Shown: positions 27,505 through 37,315, numbered from the stretch's first letter. The stretch is 64,000 bases of DNA from Winogradskyella eximia (GCF_003386165.1 NZ_QRDV01000002.1:506622-570621); one strand, 5' to 3'. Notes: generated by a model from the sequence alone, not told the origin. Numbers and translations are program-made.

Positions 27505-29826
27505 TTATTCTTTAATAAGCTTCTTCGTCATTGTATGCGTGTTTGTAGACAATTTCACAAAATAGATACCTGTTTGGTATGACGACATTTGTAAAGTATG
27601 TGTACTATTAGCAACTAAATTACCTTTTGCCATTTGTTGACCTAGCGTATTAAAAATCTCATAATTCACATTTTCGTTGACATTATTTAATACAATAGTT
27701 AAATTATCCTTGGTAGGATTTGGGTATATACTAATTAAACTTTCCAACCCAAAATCTGCAACACTTAAAGGTTGTGCCACACTAAACAAAACAGTATCTT
27801 CAGAATCAAATTCAGCTCCAGTTTTAATTATATTACCATTTTCATCTTCTAAATTATAAGAGCCATTTCCTGTAAAATTACCGCAACATATGCCATCTCC
27901 ATAAGTATCAGTTATAGTAAAAGTATAACAGTCATTAGTATTTGGTAATGTAATTACAGCCTCATAATCAGTGGCATCTTCAGTATATGTTCCTGCTGCC
28001 GCACTATCAACTAATACACCAGAGCTATTTATTAATTCCCATCCTGTTTCTAATGGATAATTATCTGTTAAAAGATTAAGTGTAATTGTAGAAGTTGTAT
28101 AAGAAGGTGACACTTCAAAATTAAAAATAAATGTGTCATTTGCTACATTCTCATCGGTAACACCATTAGGATTAGCGACGCTAATAGTAAAAGAATGACT
28201 TCCTGAACTTAAATTAGAATATATAGGTGTAGCCACAACCACACTTTCTCCATTTACAATATTACCTGTCCAGCTTTCAGAAGTACTAGACTCATCATCT
28301 ATAGCGTACGAAACCGTAGCAGAAGTTAATGGTAAATCTCCCGAGTTAATAAGTGTTACTTGAGGCATAAAATCTTCACCACAAATTTCTGAACTATTAC
28401 CCGAACCAGCACTTGCTCTTGCATCATTATCATAAGTTTGTAACGGAGGGTATTGATCTAAAATATCAATTCCAGAATCAGAAGGATCTAACCATTCTTT
28501 TAATCGAGATGATGTAGAACTACCAAAATCCCACGCCACATCAAAACGACCGTAATAATCTTGTAATCCATTGTTTGATGTTCCATTACAAGCTGCTTGT
28601 CCTCCAGACAACATTCCTATTAAATAACCCGTTTCATTAAACAATCCAGAACCTGAAGATCCTGGCTCAGTAACTCCAAGTTCCCATTCATCGATGTACC
28701 ACATTTTTGTATTAGCGTTACCATTAAAGTTAACATCAGCTCTGTAAGCACCATCATCTTCCCTACATACTTTTTGAATATCTCCACTTGGGTGGTGAAT
28801 TCCAAAATTTACAACAGGTACTTGCGTGGTAGATTTGTTCCAACCAGCCCAAACTAAATCAGAATTATTAGTAAAGAAACTAGTATCTGTAATTTCTACC
28901 AACTCCATATCAGATTCCGCACTGCTAGCTCTCAAAACGGATCCACTCACGGTTTGATTATAAGAACCATTGGGACTAGATGCTGTTGTAGAACACGATG
29001 GATTTGGACTTCTCCAATTAAATCTAAACGCCCAACTACCTTCACCGCCACCACAGTGATTTGCTGTCATAAAGTAAGCTTTTCCATCGTTGTTAGTATT
29101 ATTGACTAGAGTACCAGAACAATTTCCTGTACCACCAACGACTATCATGGCTGCAGCTTTTTTTACATTTTCTTTTACTGTATCTAAACCAAAAGGATCC
29201 GTTGCTGGTGTAATATCACAATCTACATCTTGGTTACAATTTCCTGAATCGCCTAAAGCTTTTTCATAAGATTTTGTGGTACGATAACCATGAACAACTG
29301 AACCCACTGTAATTTTAGCCTCACCAATAACATTTGCTGGTTGATAATATTCTAAATAAGCGGTATTACCCTCTACTAACCATGTTCCTAAAACTTCTTC
29401 AGGATTATTGTTATAATGTGTAAAAGGTCTTAATAAATCTGTTTTATCTGCATTATAGACATAAAGTTTGGCTCCAACAGGAATTTTAAACACATCGAAC
29501 AAAAAGTTTATGGAATAAGCACCTTTAGAAGCATAGCCCATTCTCCAAATACGATCACCGTTTTCTAAGGTAGTCCACTCTCCTACTTCATTAAAGTTAT
29601 GATCCACATAGATATCGTGTCCAAATCTCCAAGGAATGGATTTATCTTGATCGTTAATTTTATCCTCATCTTGTAATTTTTGTAAATCAAAAGATGGTAA
29701 TTTAAATGGCACTAAATCAGCCAAATCATCTTGATTCCAACTTGGAGGTTTAATGTCTTCGGGAATTTGCTGTGCAAAGGATAATGAAAACGCAAATAAA
29801 AGCGCAAAAAGTAATTTCAATTTCAT
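27505..29826 (-). CDS. Secreted trypsin-like serine protease (lysyl endopeptidase type) with T9SS sorting domain
   Basis: This 773-residue exported protease has a signal peptide (1-19, ending SFAQ). A chymotrypsin-fold domain follows (about 195-460) with the triad H257 in TANHCGG, D306 in ESDMELVEI and S391 in EPGSSGSGLF. Cys-rich loops resemble Achromobacter lysyl endopeptidase. Then come a CARDB-like Ig domain (about 480-580), a beta domain with the TYGDGICCGNFTG motif, and a C-terminal type IX secretion sorting domain (about 700-773; SIYPNPTKDNLTI through VKLSTNTHTMTKKLIKE). It is therefore exported to the cell surface or medium. Cleavage after Lys is suggested by similarity, not proven. 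Confidence 0.93.
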   Translation of the reverse strand: MKLKLLFALLFAFSLSFAQQIPEDIKPPSWNQDDLADLVPFKLPSFDLQKLQDEDKINDQDKSIPWRFGHDIYVDHNFNEVGEWTTLENGDRIWRMGYASKGAYSINFLFDVFKIPVGAKLYVYNADKTDLLRPFTHYNNNPEEVLGTWLVEGNTAYLEYYQPANVIGEAKITVGSVVHGYRTTKSYEKALGDSGNCNQDVDCDITPATDPFGLDTVKENVKKAAAMIVVGGTGNCSGTLVNNTNNDGKAYFMTANHCGGGEGSWAFRFNWRSPNPSCSTTASSPNGSYNQTVSGSVLRASSAESDMELVEITDTSFFTNNSDLVWAGWNKSTTQVPVVNFGIHHPSGDIQKVCREDDGAYRADVNFNGNANTKMWYIDEWELGVTEPGSSGSGLFNETGYLIGMLSGGQAACNGTSNNGLQDYYGRFDVAWDFGSSTSSRLKEWLDPSDSGIDILDQYPPLQTYDNDARASAGSGNSSEICGEDFMPQVTLINSGDLPLTSATVSYAIDDESSTSESWTGNIVNGESVVVATPIYSNLSSGSHSFTISVANPNGVTDENVANDTFIFNFEVSPSYTTSTITLNLLTDNYPLETGWELINSSGVLVDSAAAGTYTEDATDYEAVITLPNTNDCYTFTITDTYGDGICCGNFTGNGSYNLEDENGNIIKTGAEFDSEDTVLFSVAQPLSVADFGLESLISIYPNPTKDNLTIVLNNVNENVNYEIFNTLGQQMAKGNLVANSTHTLQMSSYQTGIYFVKLSTNTHTMTKKLIKE

Positions 29827-30054
29827 GTGTTATTTTTTAAGGGTTGCTAAAATTACTAATTTAAATAGTATTTTATACATCATTAATTAATGCGAAACGC
29901 AAACAATTAAAATGTAAATTAAAAATTTAAACAATTTTAGGACTTTAGTATCTAAGCCTTAGCCAAATAAACAAATCAAAAAGAAATAATAAAAGTTAAT
30001 TAGACTTAACGGGATTATGTATCTACAAATTAGGCAATTCAATCTACCAATACT

Positions 30055-32055
30055 TTAATACGCTAAGACTTGTTTCAAAGCATCTTCAAATTGCCCTTTT
30101 GCCATATACTGATCTTCTAGTTGACCAATAAATGGTATAGGCGTTTCCATACTTGCTACACGTTTTACAGGTGCGTCTAAATACTCAAAGCATTCCTCCA
30201 TAAGCATTGCTGAAAGATCGCTAGCAATACCACCAAATAAAGAATCTTCTTGAAGAATAATGGCTCGTCCTGTTTTTTTAACGGATTTTATAATGGCTTC
30301 TTTATCTAAAGGTTGTAAAGTTCTTAAATCTATTAAATCTGCCGAGATATCAGTATTATTATCTAAGGTTTCTAAAGCCCAATGCACTCCTGCACCATAA
30401 GTAATAATCGTTACAGCATTACCTTCTTTTAAAAAGGCAGCTTCACCAAATGGAATAGTAAAATAATCGGTTGGTACATCTTGTCTTATACTTCTATACA
30501 GAGCTTTATGCTCAAAAAAGAGGACTGGATTTGGATCGTTAATTGCAGTGGCTAACAAACCTTTAGCATCATATGGAAATGCTGGATAAACGACTTTTAA
30601 TCCTGGTGTTTTTGTAAACCAAGCTTCATTAGTTTGAGAGTGAAAAGGACCTGCAGCAACACCTCCTCCACAAGGCATTCTAACTACAACATCAGCTTGT
30701 TGCTCCCATCTGTAATGCGATTTCGCTAAATAATTGACTACAGGATTAAAACCAGATGTTACAAAATCTGCAAACTGCATTTCAACAACTGATTTTATAC
30801 CAGAAATAGATAAACCCATGGCAGCTTCTACAATTGCCGACTCACAAATTGGTGTATTTCTAACACGATCTTTACCAAAAGCCTCTAAAAAACCATCTGT
30901 GATTTTGAAAACACCACCATATTCGGCAATATCCTGTCCCATAATTACTAAATCTTTATGCTTTTGCATAGACTGTTTTAGCCCTTCAGAAATAGCATCA
31001 ATGAATCGTAACTCTTTCGTCTCTTTACTATGCGTAAACGACTCATAATCATACGCCTTATACACATCATTTAACTCTGTAGTTTTATTTGGGATTATCT
31101 CTGACTCAGCATAAGCAGACTCTAAAGCAGTATCAATTTCGGACTTAATTTCTGCCACATAAGCCTCATCAATTGATGTATTCAGAATTTTTTTACTAAA
31201 TAAAAAGCTTTTAAAATTTTCTATAGGATCTTTAGCTTCCCATTCATCCATTAATTCTTGAGGCACGTATTTAGTTCCACTTGCTTCTTCGTGTCCTCTT
31301 CTTCTAAAAGTTTTAAACTCTATTAAAATAGGACGTGGTCTTTTTCTAATACTATCTGCCAATTTCTGAACTTTGGTATAGGTTTCAATAATATTATTTC
31401 CATCTAAAATAAATGATTCAATACCGTAACCCTTGCCTCTATCTGCTAAATGTTTACAGTGATATTGCTCACTTGTTGGCGTAGAAAGTCCGTAACCATT
31501 ATTTTCAATACAGAAAATTACCGGCAATTGCCACACAGAAGCGACGTTTAAAGCCTCATGAAAATCTCCTTCACTCGTTCCTCCTTCACCAGAAAATACA
31601 GCAGTAACATTGCCATTTTTCTTTAAAAGATTTGCAAGCGCTATACCATCTGCGACTCCTAATTGTGGTCCCAAATGCGATATCATACCAACAATATTAT
31701 ACTCTTGCGTTCCAAAATGAAATGAGCGATCTCTACCTTTAGTAAAACCACTCATTTTACCTTGCCATTGACAAAACAAACGATGTAACGGAATCTCTCG
31801 TGTAGTAAACACACCTAGATTTCTATGCATTGGTAGTATGTATTCACTAGGTTTTAAAGCCATAGTAACACCTACAGAAATGGCTTCTTGTCCTATTCCA
31901 GAAAACCATTTAGACACTTTACCTTGACGTAGTAGAATAAGCATTTTTTCCTCTATCAATCTTGGTTTTAGCATGTTGTAATAAAGCTTTAATAACTCTT
32001 TATCACTTAAATTTCTTTTATCGTAGGCTATGTTACTTTTCGTAATTGTTGGCAT
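30055..32055 (-). CDS. Branched-chain 2-oxoacid dehydrogenase E1, fused alpha and beta subunits
   Basis: This 666-residue protein joins E1-alpha (1-330) and E1-beta (about 343-666), which are separate in many bacteria. The thiamine diphosphate motif in the alpha half is GEGGTSEGDFHEALN (156-170) with ENNGYG after it, and the phosphorylation-loop region HFGTQEYN is present. The beta half has MGQDIAEYGG, FADFV and the C-terminal GG(I)ASDLSA segment. The complex oxidatively decarboxylates branched-chain ketoacids for leucine, isoleucine and valine breakdown, and for branched fatty-acid primers. No E2 or E3 gene is adjacent. Confidence 0.93.
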   Translation of the reverse strand: MPTITKSNIAYDKRNLSDKELLKLYYNMLKPRLIEEKMLILLRQGKVSKWFSGIGQEAISVGVTMALKPSEYILPMHRNLGVFTTREIPLHRLFCQWQGKMSGFTKGRDRSFHFGTQEYNIVGMISHLGPQLGVADGIALANLLKKNGNVTAVFSGEGGTSEGDFHEALNVASVWQLPVIFCIENNGYGLSTPTSEQYHCKHLADRGKGYGIESFILDGNNIIETYTKVQKLADSIRKRPRPILIEFKTFRRRGHEEASGTKYVPQELMDEWEAKDPIENFKSFLFSKKILNTSIDEAYVAEIKSEIDTALESAYAESEIIPNKTTELNDVYKAYDYESFTHSKETKELRFIDAISEGLKQSMQKHKDLVIMGQDIAEYGGVFKITDGFLEAFGKDRVRNTPICESAIVEAAMGLSISGIKSVVEMQFADFVTSGFNPVVNYLAKSHYRWEQQADVVVRMPCGGGVAAGPFHSQTNEAWFTKTPGLKVVYPAFPYDAKGLLATAINDPNPVLFFEHKALYRSIRQDVPTDYFTIPFGEAAFLKEGNAVTIITYGAGVHWALETLDNNTDISADLIDLRTLQPLDKEAIIKSVKKTGRAIILQEDSLFGGIASDLSAMLMEECFEYLDAPVKRVASMETPIPFIGQLEDQYMAKGQFEDALKQVLAY

Positions 32056-32078
32056 AAATTGTGGTTTCTGTAATGAAT

Positions 32079-32086
32079 CAAAAGTA
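32079..32086 (-). promoter_or_regulatory. -7 promoter element for the E1 gene
   Basis: TACTTTTG on the minus strand, 24 bases before the start codon at 32055. Confidence 0.6.
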
Positions 32087-32163
32087 ATTAAAATTGCTAC
32101 AATAAACCATATTAGACTTCAAATTGTCAATAAATTCGACCTAATTTTTAACACTATTATTGT

Positions 32164-32171
32164 TAACTTTG
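32164..32171 (+). promoter_or_regulatory. -7 promoter element for the 2OG-Fe(II) oxygenase gene
   Basis: TAACTTTG matches the consensus. It lies downstream of the TTG at 32160, so it rules that codon out and supports the ATG at 32202. Confidence 0.65.
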
Positions 32172-32201
32172 TATATTCACAAAAATTTAAACAACAATCC
32201 A

Positions 32202-33152
32202 ATGGATAGAATACCTAGCGTAGATTTAAAGGATTTCATTTCTGAAGATCCAAAACGTAAACAAAAATTTATAGACGAAATAGGAAAAGCTTATGAAGAC
32301 ATAGGTTTTGTGGCATTAAAAGGACATTTTTTAGATGATACTCTAGTCGATAATTTATATGGTGAAGTCAAAAACTTTTTTAATCTACCTTTAGAAGTAA
32401 AGGAAAGTTACGAGGTGCCTGGTATTGGCGGTCAACGTGGTTATGTGTCTTTTGGAAAAGAAAGTGCTAAAGGAAAAAAAGAAGGGGATTTAAAAGAATT
32501 TTGGCATTTTGGACAATACGTTGAGGATGATGAAGAACGACGAAAAGAATATCCTGAAAATGTTGAAGTAAAAGAGCTAGAGAACTTTAATAAAATAGGT
32601 AAACAAACCTACCAAATGCTCGAAAAAACAGCTAAATATGTATTGCGCGCTTTGGCTTTATATCTCGATTTAGAAGAAACTTACTTTGATAATTACATCC
32701 ATAACGGGAACTCTATTTTAAGACCAATTCACTATCCTCCAATTACCCAAGAACCTAAAAACGCAGTAAGAGCAGCAGCACATGGAGATATTAATTTAAT
32801 TACATTGCTAATGGGTGCTCAAGGTAGAGGATTACAAGTACAACGTAATGATGGTGAATGGATTGATGCCATTGCAGAACCAGACGAATTAATGATAAAT
32901 GTTGGAGATATGCTCTCTAGACATTCTAACAATAAATTAAAATCTACAATTCATCGTGTTATTAATCCACCTAGAGAACTTTGGGGAACATCACGCTACT
33001 CTATGCCATTTTTTATGCATCCTGTAAGCGAAATGAAATTAGATGTTTTAGAAAGCTGTATTGATGAAGATAACCCAAAGCAATTTGAAGATATTACTGC
33101 TGGTGAATTTTTAAACGAACGTTTAATTGAACTTGGACTGATAAAGAAATAG
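32202..33152 (+). CDS. 2-oxoglutarate/Fe(II)-dependent oxygenase, isopenicillin N synthase family
   Basis: This 316-residue soluble enzyme starts MDRIPSVDLKDFISED, as its relatives do. Its DIOX_N domain (about 1-130) is followed by a double-stranded beta helix. The iron triad appears as the His and Asp in AAAHGDINLITLL and the distal His in STIHRVINPP, with the 2-oxoglutarate Arg-x-Ser in SRYSMPFF. All ligands are present, so it should be active. The substrate is unknown: the family includes plant-type hydroxylases and ring-forming oxidases. It is divergent from the E1 gene and has a SUI1 gene 75 bases downstream. Confidence 0.92.
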   Translation: MDRIPSVDLKDFISEDPKRKQKFIDEIGKAYEDIGFVALKGHFLDDTLVDNLYGEVKNFFNLPLEVKESYEVPGIGGQRGYVSFGKESAKGKKEGDLKEFWHFGQYVEDDEERRKEYPENVEVKELENFNKIGKQTYQMLEKTAKYVLRALALYLDLEETYFDNYIHNGNSILRPIHYPPITQEPKNAVRAAAHGDINLITLLMGAQGRGLQVQRNDGEWIDAIAEPDELMINVGDMLSRHSNNKLKSTIHRVINPPRELWGTSRYSMPFFMHPVSEMKLDVLESCIDEDNPKQFEDITAGEFLNERLIELGLIKK

Positions 33153-33227
33153 TATTCAGTACACAATCGCAGTTACTTAACGTAAATGTTTGATTGCGAC
33201 TGATAACTGAGACTGTAAAATGAACAT

Positions 33228-33557
33228 ATGGATTTACAAGATCAATTAAAAAATCTGTTCCCAGACCATACACCAGATCCAGAAGAGAACTCTGAAGATT
33301 CTAAGCAGAATCTTTGGTTACAAGATGATCCTATAATTTGCAAATACGAAAAACGAAAAGGAAAACCTATAACTATACTAGAGGGTTACACTGGTGCCAC
33401 CGAAGATTTTAAGAAATTAGCCAAAGAATTAAAAACCAAACTGAGTGTTGGTGGAAGTTTTAAGGATGATAAAATTATTATTCAAGGTGATTATCGCGAC
33501 AAAATAATGTCTATGCTAAAGGACAAAGGATTTAATGTAAAACGCGTTGGCGGTTAA
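33228..33557 (+). CDS. SUI1/eIF1-like translation factor (YciH family)
   Basis: This 109-residue protein carries the SUI1 domain in its second half (about 40-109): KRKGKPITILEGYTG, LAKELKTKLSVGGSFKDDKIIIQGDYRD and the basic end KGFNVKRVGG. Bacterial YciH relatives affect start-codon fidelity. The N-terminal half is acidic and probably flexible. Only 5 bases separate it from the DUF1835 gene, so the two should be co-transcribed. Confidence 0.93.
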   Translation: MDLQDQLKNLFPDHTPDPEENSEDSKQNLWLQDDPIICKYEKRKGKPITILEGYTGATEDFKKLAKELKTKLSVGGSFKDDKIIIQGDYRDKIMSMLKDKGFNVKRVGG

Positions 33558-33562
33558 TTACT

Positions 33563-34504
33563 ATGACTAAAAATTGTTTACATATTACCAATGGTAATGC
33601 TCTTACAGATTATTTAAGAGAATTAGATTTTTCTGAAGATATACTTACTTGGCAAGAAATGCTATGTGAAGGACCAACAATTCCTAAAATAGACTCTGAC
33701 GAATTTTTTAAGCTTAGAGCTGATTTCCTTAATACCACTTATGATATTGATGTTGATCATATAGAGCTTCAAAAAGAGTTATCTATTCTAGATAATACAG
33801 ACAATTACTCCGAAATTAATTTGTGGTTTGAGTATGACTTATTTTGTCATATTAATTTGTTAGGCGTAATAAATTTACTACATCAAAAGGAAGTTAATAA
33901 ACCATTATACCTTATATGCAGTGGACGTATAAAAGGCGAAAAAAACCTAAAAGCATTAGGTGAATTGAGTCCTGATCAAATTAAAACACATTACAATAAT
34001 AAAGTACTTTTAACTAAAGAAGATATTGATATGGCTATAGCCATATGGAGAACTTATTGTGGCAAAGATCACAATATTCTGAAACCTTATATAGTTAAAA
34101 ATTCTAGTTTTAAATACTTAAGCAGTTGTTTAAAAGCACATTTAAAGCGTTTTCCTCACAACTTAAGTGGCTTGGGAACATTAGAAGCTCACATATTAAA
34201 TCTTGTAAAACAAAATGATGTTAAATCTGAAGGTCACCTGCTAGGTTATTGTTTAAATTATCAAGGTTATTATGGCTATGGAGACATGCAACTTAAGCGT
34301 AAGATAAAAGAATTAGATTTCTTTTTCAACAAAACAGAAAATGGTCTAGAGCTTAACAGAAAAGGACACGAAGCCTTATTAAAGCAGTATAATTTCGCAA
34401 AAGAAGTCAATAACAATATGACTTACGGAGGCGTAAATCGTTTGGATTATCAATTCAACGAAAAACAGAACAAACTTATTAAAACCGTTACACATGGCAA
34501 TTAA
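33563..34504 (+). CDS. DUF1835 domain protein
   Basis: This 313-residue soluble protein begins with the DUF1835 pattern HITNGNALTDYLRELDFSEDILTWQEML, then EINLWFEYDLFCHINLL, and ends with a helical second half. The family is uncharacterised. The N-terminal segment has a nucleotide-binding-like strand-loop but no verified catalytic residues. It overlaps the nucleoside phosphorylase gene by 11 bases, indicating translational coupling. Its position in a SUI1 / DUF1835 / nucleoside phosphorylase operon hints at nucleotide or translation-related work. Confidence 0.85.
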   Translation: MTKNCLHITNGNALTDYLRELDFSEDILTWQEMLCEGPTIPKIDSDEFFKLRADFLNTTYDIDVDHIELQKELSILDNTDNYSEINLWFEYDLFCHINLLGVINLLHQKEVNKPLYLICSGRIKGEKNLKALGELSPDQIKTHYNNKVLLTKEDIDMAIAIWRTYCGKDHNILKPYIVKNSSFKYLSSCLKAHLKRFPHNLSGLGTLEAHILNLVKQNDVKSEGHLLGYCLNYQGYYGYGDMQLKRKIKELDFFFNKTENGLELNRKGHEALLKQYNFAKEVNNNMTYGGVNRLDYQFNEKQNKLIKTVTHGN

Positions 34505-35366
34505 AGATTCAGAACTTATATTAAATCCAGATGGTAGTGTTTATCATTTAAATTTAAAGCCCGAAAATATATCAGACACCATTATTTTTGTTGGTGACCA
34601 AGATAGAGTTGAGAAAATCACGAAGCATTTTGACAGTATTGAATTTAGTACTCAAAAACGTGAATTTAAAACGCAAACTGGCTATTATCAAGATAAAAGA
34701 TTAACCGTTATTTCTACAGGAATTGGTCCAGATAACATCGATATTGTTTTAAACGAACTAGATGCATTAGTTAATATCGATTTAAAAACCCGAAAACCTA
34801 AAACAGAATTATCTAGCTTAAATATTATAAGAATTGGAACTTCTGGTTCTTTACAAAATGATATTCCTGTTGATGCCTTTTTAATTAGCACGCATGGTTT
34901 AGACATTAATGGTATGTTACACTTTTATCAAATTGATGGTATTTGTAATCCAGAAATTGAAGATGAATTTATTAAACACACCAATTGGGATAAAAATAAA
35001 GCTAGACCAATTATTATAGAAAATAGTAAATTTCTCGAAAAGTATTTTGAAGGCGACCAAATATTTAAAGGTATGACAGGTACTGCTGGTGGATTTTATG
35101 GTCCACAAGGCAGAGTATTACGTTTGCCTCTGCAAGACCCTGATTTAAATACAAAGCTAGACAACTTTAATTATAAGGATTTTAGAATTACAAACTTTGA
35201 AATGGAAACCTCTGTAATTTATGGGCTTTCAAAATTATTAGGACACGAGGCTTTATCATTAAACGCTATTATTGCTAATAGAGCAAATGGTGATTTTAGT
35301 AAAGACCCTAAAAAAACAGTAGATAAATTAATAAAATATGCATTAGAGCGTATTGTAAATATTTAA
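34494..35366 (+). CDS. Nucleoside phosphorylase family protein
   Basis: This 290-residue protein belongs to the PNP/UDP phosphorylase superfamily. VGDQDRVEKITKHFDS matches the N-terminal phosphate loop (usually GDPxR, here GDQDR). STGIGPDNIDIVLNEL is the typical glycine motif, IRIGTSGSLQ carries the phosphate-binding Arg and Ser, and TNFEMETSVIYGLS contains the MExE-like nucleoside site. It is nearest to uridine phosphorylase in pattern. Enzymes of this group release free bases and ribose-1-phosphate for salvage. It is translationally coupled to the preceding gene and 49 bases from the next. Confidence 0.9.
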   Translation: MAIKDSELILNPDGSVYHLNLKPENISDTIIFVGDQDRVEKITKHFDSIEFSTQKREFKTQTGYYQDKRLTVISTGIGPDNIDIVLNELDALVNIDLKTRKPKTELSSLNIIRIGTSGSLQNDIPVDAFLISTHGLDINGMLHFYQIDGICNPEIEDEFIKHTNWDKNKARPIIIENSKFLEKYFEGDQIFKGMTGTAGGFYGPQGRVLRLPLQDPDLNTKLDNFNYKDFRITNFEMETSVIYGLSKLLGHEALSLNAIIANRANGDFSKDPKKTVDKLIKYALERIVNI

Positions 35367-35415
35367 AACATCTTGCTTTTACAAAAAGTAGATTCTGAAA
35401 TCATTTCGGCATAAT

Positions 35416-36270
35416 ATGAAAAAAGTAAACATCGGAGGAGTACCTGAACACTTTAATTTAGCATGGTACTTAACACTAAAAAATGGAGAATATAAAGCCG
35501 AAGACATCAATCTAAGGTGGCACGATTACCATGGAGGAACAGGTGCAATGAACAAAGCCTTACGTTCTGGAGAAATTGATATGGCTGTAATATTAACCGA
35601 AGGTATTATTAAAGACATAATTGATGGTAATCCTTCAAAAATTGTACAAACCTTTGTTGAAACTCCTTTAATTTGGGGAATACATGTGGCTGCAGATTCT
35701 GAATTTAATAACGTTGAAGACATTAAAGGGACTAGAGCTGCAATTAGTAGATATGGATCTGGCTCTCACCTTATGGCTTATATAAATGCTAAAAACCACA
35801 ATTGGGACCTAGAAAATGATCTCAATTTTGAAGTTATAAAGAACTTAGATGGAGCAATTAGAGGCTTAACAGAAGGAAAAGCTGACTATTTTATGTGGGA
35901 AAAATTTACCACCAAACCCATTGTAGATGATGGCATCTTTAGACGTATTGATAATTGTCCTTCTCCTTGGCCTTGTTTTGTAATTGCCGTGCGAGAAGAC
36001 TTCATTGAAAATGATGAAGAAGCGTTGAAAACAATTCTTGAGATTGTGAATCAAACCACTGCCGAATTTAAATCCATACCTAGTATAGATAAAACGATTG
36101 CCAACCGTTATGAACAAGAATTAACAGATGTGCAAGAATGGTTGTCGCTAACAGAATGGTCACAAAGCGTTATGAACGAAAAAACGATTAACAACGTGCA
36201 AGATCAACTTTATAATTTAAATATTATTCCGAAAAAAGTAGAATACTCAAAATTAATTCATAAATTATAG
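35416..36270 (+). CDS. Solute-binding-fold protein without signal peptide (NMT1/Ca3427-like)
   Basis: This 284-residue protein has the periplasmic binding protein type 2 fold: VNIGGVPEHFNLAWYLTLKNG, then LRWHDYHGGTGAMNKALRSGEIDMAVILTEG, then GTRAAISRYGSGSHLMAY. These regions normally hold the ligand in ABC transporter binding proteins of the NMT1/thiamine-precursor group. There is no signal peptide or lipobox, so it is probably cytoplasmic, and no permease or ATPase gene is near. Related signal-less proteins are known in fungi (Candida Ca3427 type). It may bind or process a small molecule rather than serve transport. Function open. Confidence 0.82.
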   Translation: MKKVNIGGVPEHFNLAWYLTLKNGEYKAEDINLRWHDYHGGTGAMNKALRSGEIDMAVILTEGIIKDIIDGNPSKIVQTFVETPLIWGIHVAADSEFNNVEDIKGTRAAISRYGSGSHLMAYINAKNHNWDLENDLNFEVIKNLDGAIRGLTEGKADYFMWEKFTTKPIVDDGIFRRIDNCPSPWPCFVIAVREDFIENDEEALKTILEIVNQTTAEFKSIPSIDKTIANRYEQELTDVQEWLSLTEWSQSVMNEKTINNVQDQLYNLNIIPKKVEYSKLIHKL

Positions 36271-36392
36271 TCGCATTCCTGAATCCACAGTAGATAGTAT
36301 TATAAATCGAAAAAAACACGATTGTTTTATGCGCTAATTATTTAGAATGAAACTGATTATCTTGATAACTTTCAGAATTTCAAAAATTTAAT

Positions 36393-36400
36393 TACATTTG
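36393..36400 (+). promoter_or_regulatory. -7 promoter element for the small membrane protein gene
   Basis: TACATTTG matches the consensus, 35 bases before the ATG at 36436. It is the main support for that short gene being real. Confidence 0.5.
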
Positions 36401-36435
36401 GTTAACAATAATACTACAATTAACAAGAGACTAAT

Positions 36436-36639
36436 ATGATTTTAACCATTACTCTTATTTTATCCTTTTTAGTTGCATTGAATTTTTTGTTATTGATTTT
36501 TAGTTGCAACAAAACCTCTAAAAAACTTGATAATAGATTACCTCCTGAAGTTAAAACGGAAGTGTTAACTAAAGATAAATCACCTAAACTAGTCTCCAAT
36601 CAATTGAAGTCTCGCCAACTTGCTCCAACTGGGAGTTAG
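36436..36639 (+). CDS. Small single-helix membrane protein
   Basis: This 67-residue protein has a hydrophobic first third (MILTITLILSFLVALNFLLLIF), then SCNKTSKKLD and a Lys-rich tail. The helix could be an anchor or a signal peptide; the Cys after a weak lipobox-like LLIFSC might even be lipidated. No family is recognised. A perfect -7 promoter element precedes it. Its last 56 bases overlap the 3' end of ung on the other strand. Confidence 0.5.
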   Translation: MILTITLILSFLVALNFLLLIFSCNKTSKKLDNRLPPEVKTEVLTKDKSPKLVSNQLKSRQLAPTGS

Positions 36640-37258
36640 TTTCACTAAAACACTTATTACCAAACCAATACCCTCTATTAGCACTTAAAGGTGAAGGGTG
36701 CCCACTTTCTAAAACAATATGCTTAGTAGTATCAATTAATTTCTTTTTCTTTTTTGCAAATCCTCCCCAAAGTAGAAAAACAATATTACTTTTCTCTTTA
36801 CTTAAAGTTTTAATTGTTGCATCAGTAAATTGCTCCCAACCTTGCTTTTGATGACTACCTGCCTTGTGCGCTCTAACCGTTAAAGTTGCATTTAATAATA
36901 GAATACCTTGGTTTGCCCATGTCATTAAATTACCGCTTTTTGGATACGGAATGCCTAAATCTTGCTCTATTTCTTTAAAAATATTGATTAACGAAGGTGG
37001 ATGTTTAATACCATCATTAACCGAAAAACACAAACCGTTTGCCTGACCAATATCATGATAAGGGTCTTGTCCTATAATTACAACCTTAACATCATTAAAA
37101 GTGCAATGATTAAAAGCATTAAAAATTTCTGATTTCTTAGGAAAACATTGAAAATTCTTATACTCACTTTCAACAAAAGTCATTAAATCTTTAAAATAAG
37201 GCTTTTCAAATTCTGGATTAAGATAAGTTTTCCAGCTTTGGTCTATATTTACATTCAT
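36584..37258 (-). CDS. ung: Uracil-DNA glycosylase
   Basis: Ung removes uracil from DNA in base excision repair. At 224 residues it is full length. The catalytic water-activating motif GQDPYHD contains D65, and the second catalytic motif is GHPSPLSANRGYWFGN with H187. The uracil-binding Asn is in LLLNATLTVR. The gene is convergent with the small membrane protein, overlapping it at the 3' end, and divergent from the YfcC transporter gene. Confidence 0.97.
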   Translation of the reverse strand: MNVNIDQSWKTYLNPEFEKPYFKDLMTFVESEYKNFQCFPKKSEIFNAFNHCTFNDVKVVIIGQDPYHDIGQANGLCFSVNDGIKHPPSLINIFKEIEQDLGIPYPKSGNLMTWANQGILLLNATLTVRAHKAGSHQKQGWEQFTDATIKTLSKEKSNIVFLLWGGFAKKKKKLIDTTKHIVLESGHPSPLSANRGYWFGNKCFSETNSQLEQVGETSIDWRLV

Positions 37259-37315
37259 ATATTAAAACAGATTATATCCTATTTAAGGCTAAAATTTACC
37301 AATAAATAACTCAGA

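Noticed and set aside
32160..32201. TTG start for the 2OG-Fe(II) oxygenase
   Set aside because: The -7 promoter element TAACTTTG lies downstream of it, so it would not be in the transcript.
36339..36361. Third Fur-like site (TTATTTAGAATGAA)
   Set aside because: The left arm equals the heme receptor site, but the right arm is not complementary, so there is no palindrome.
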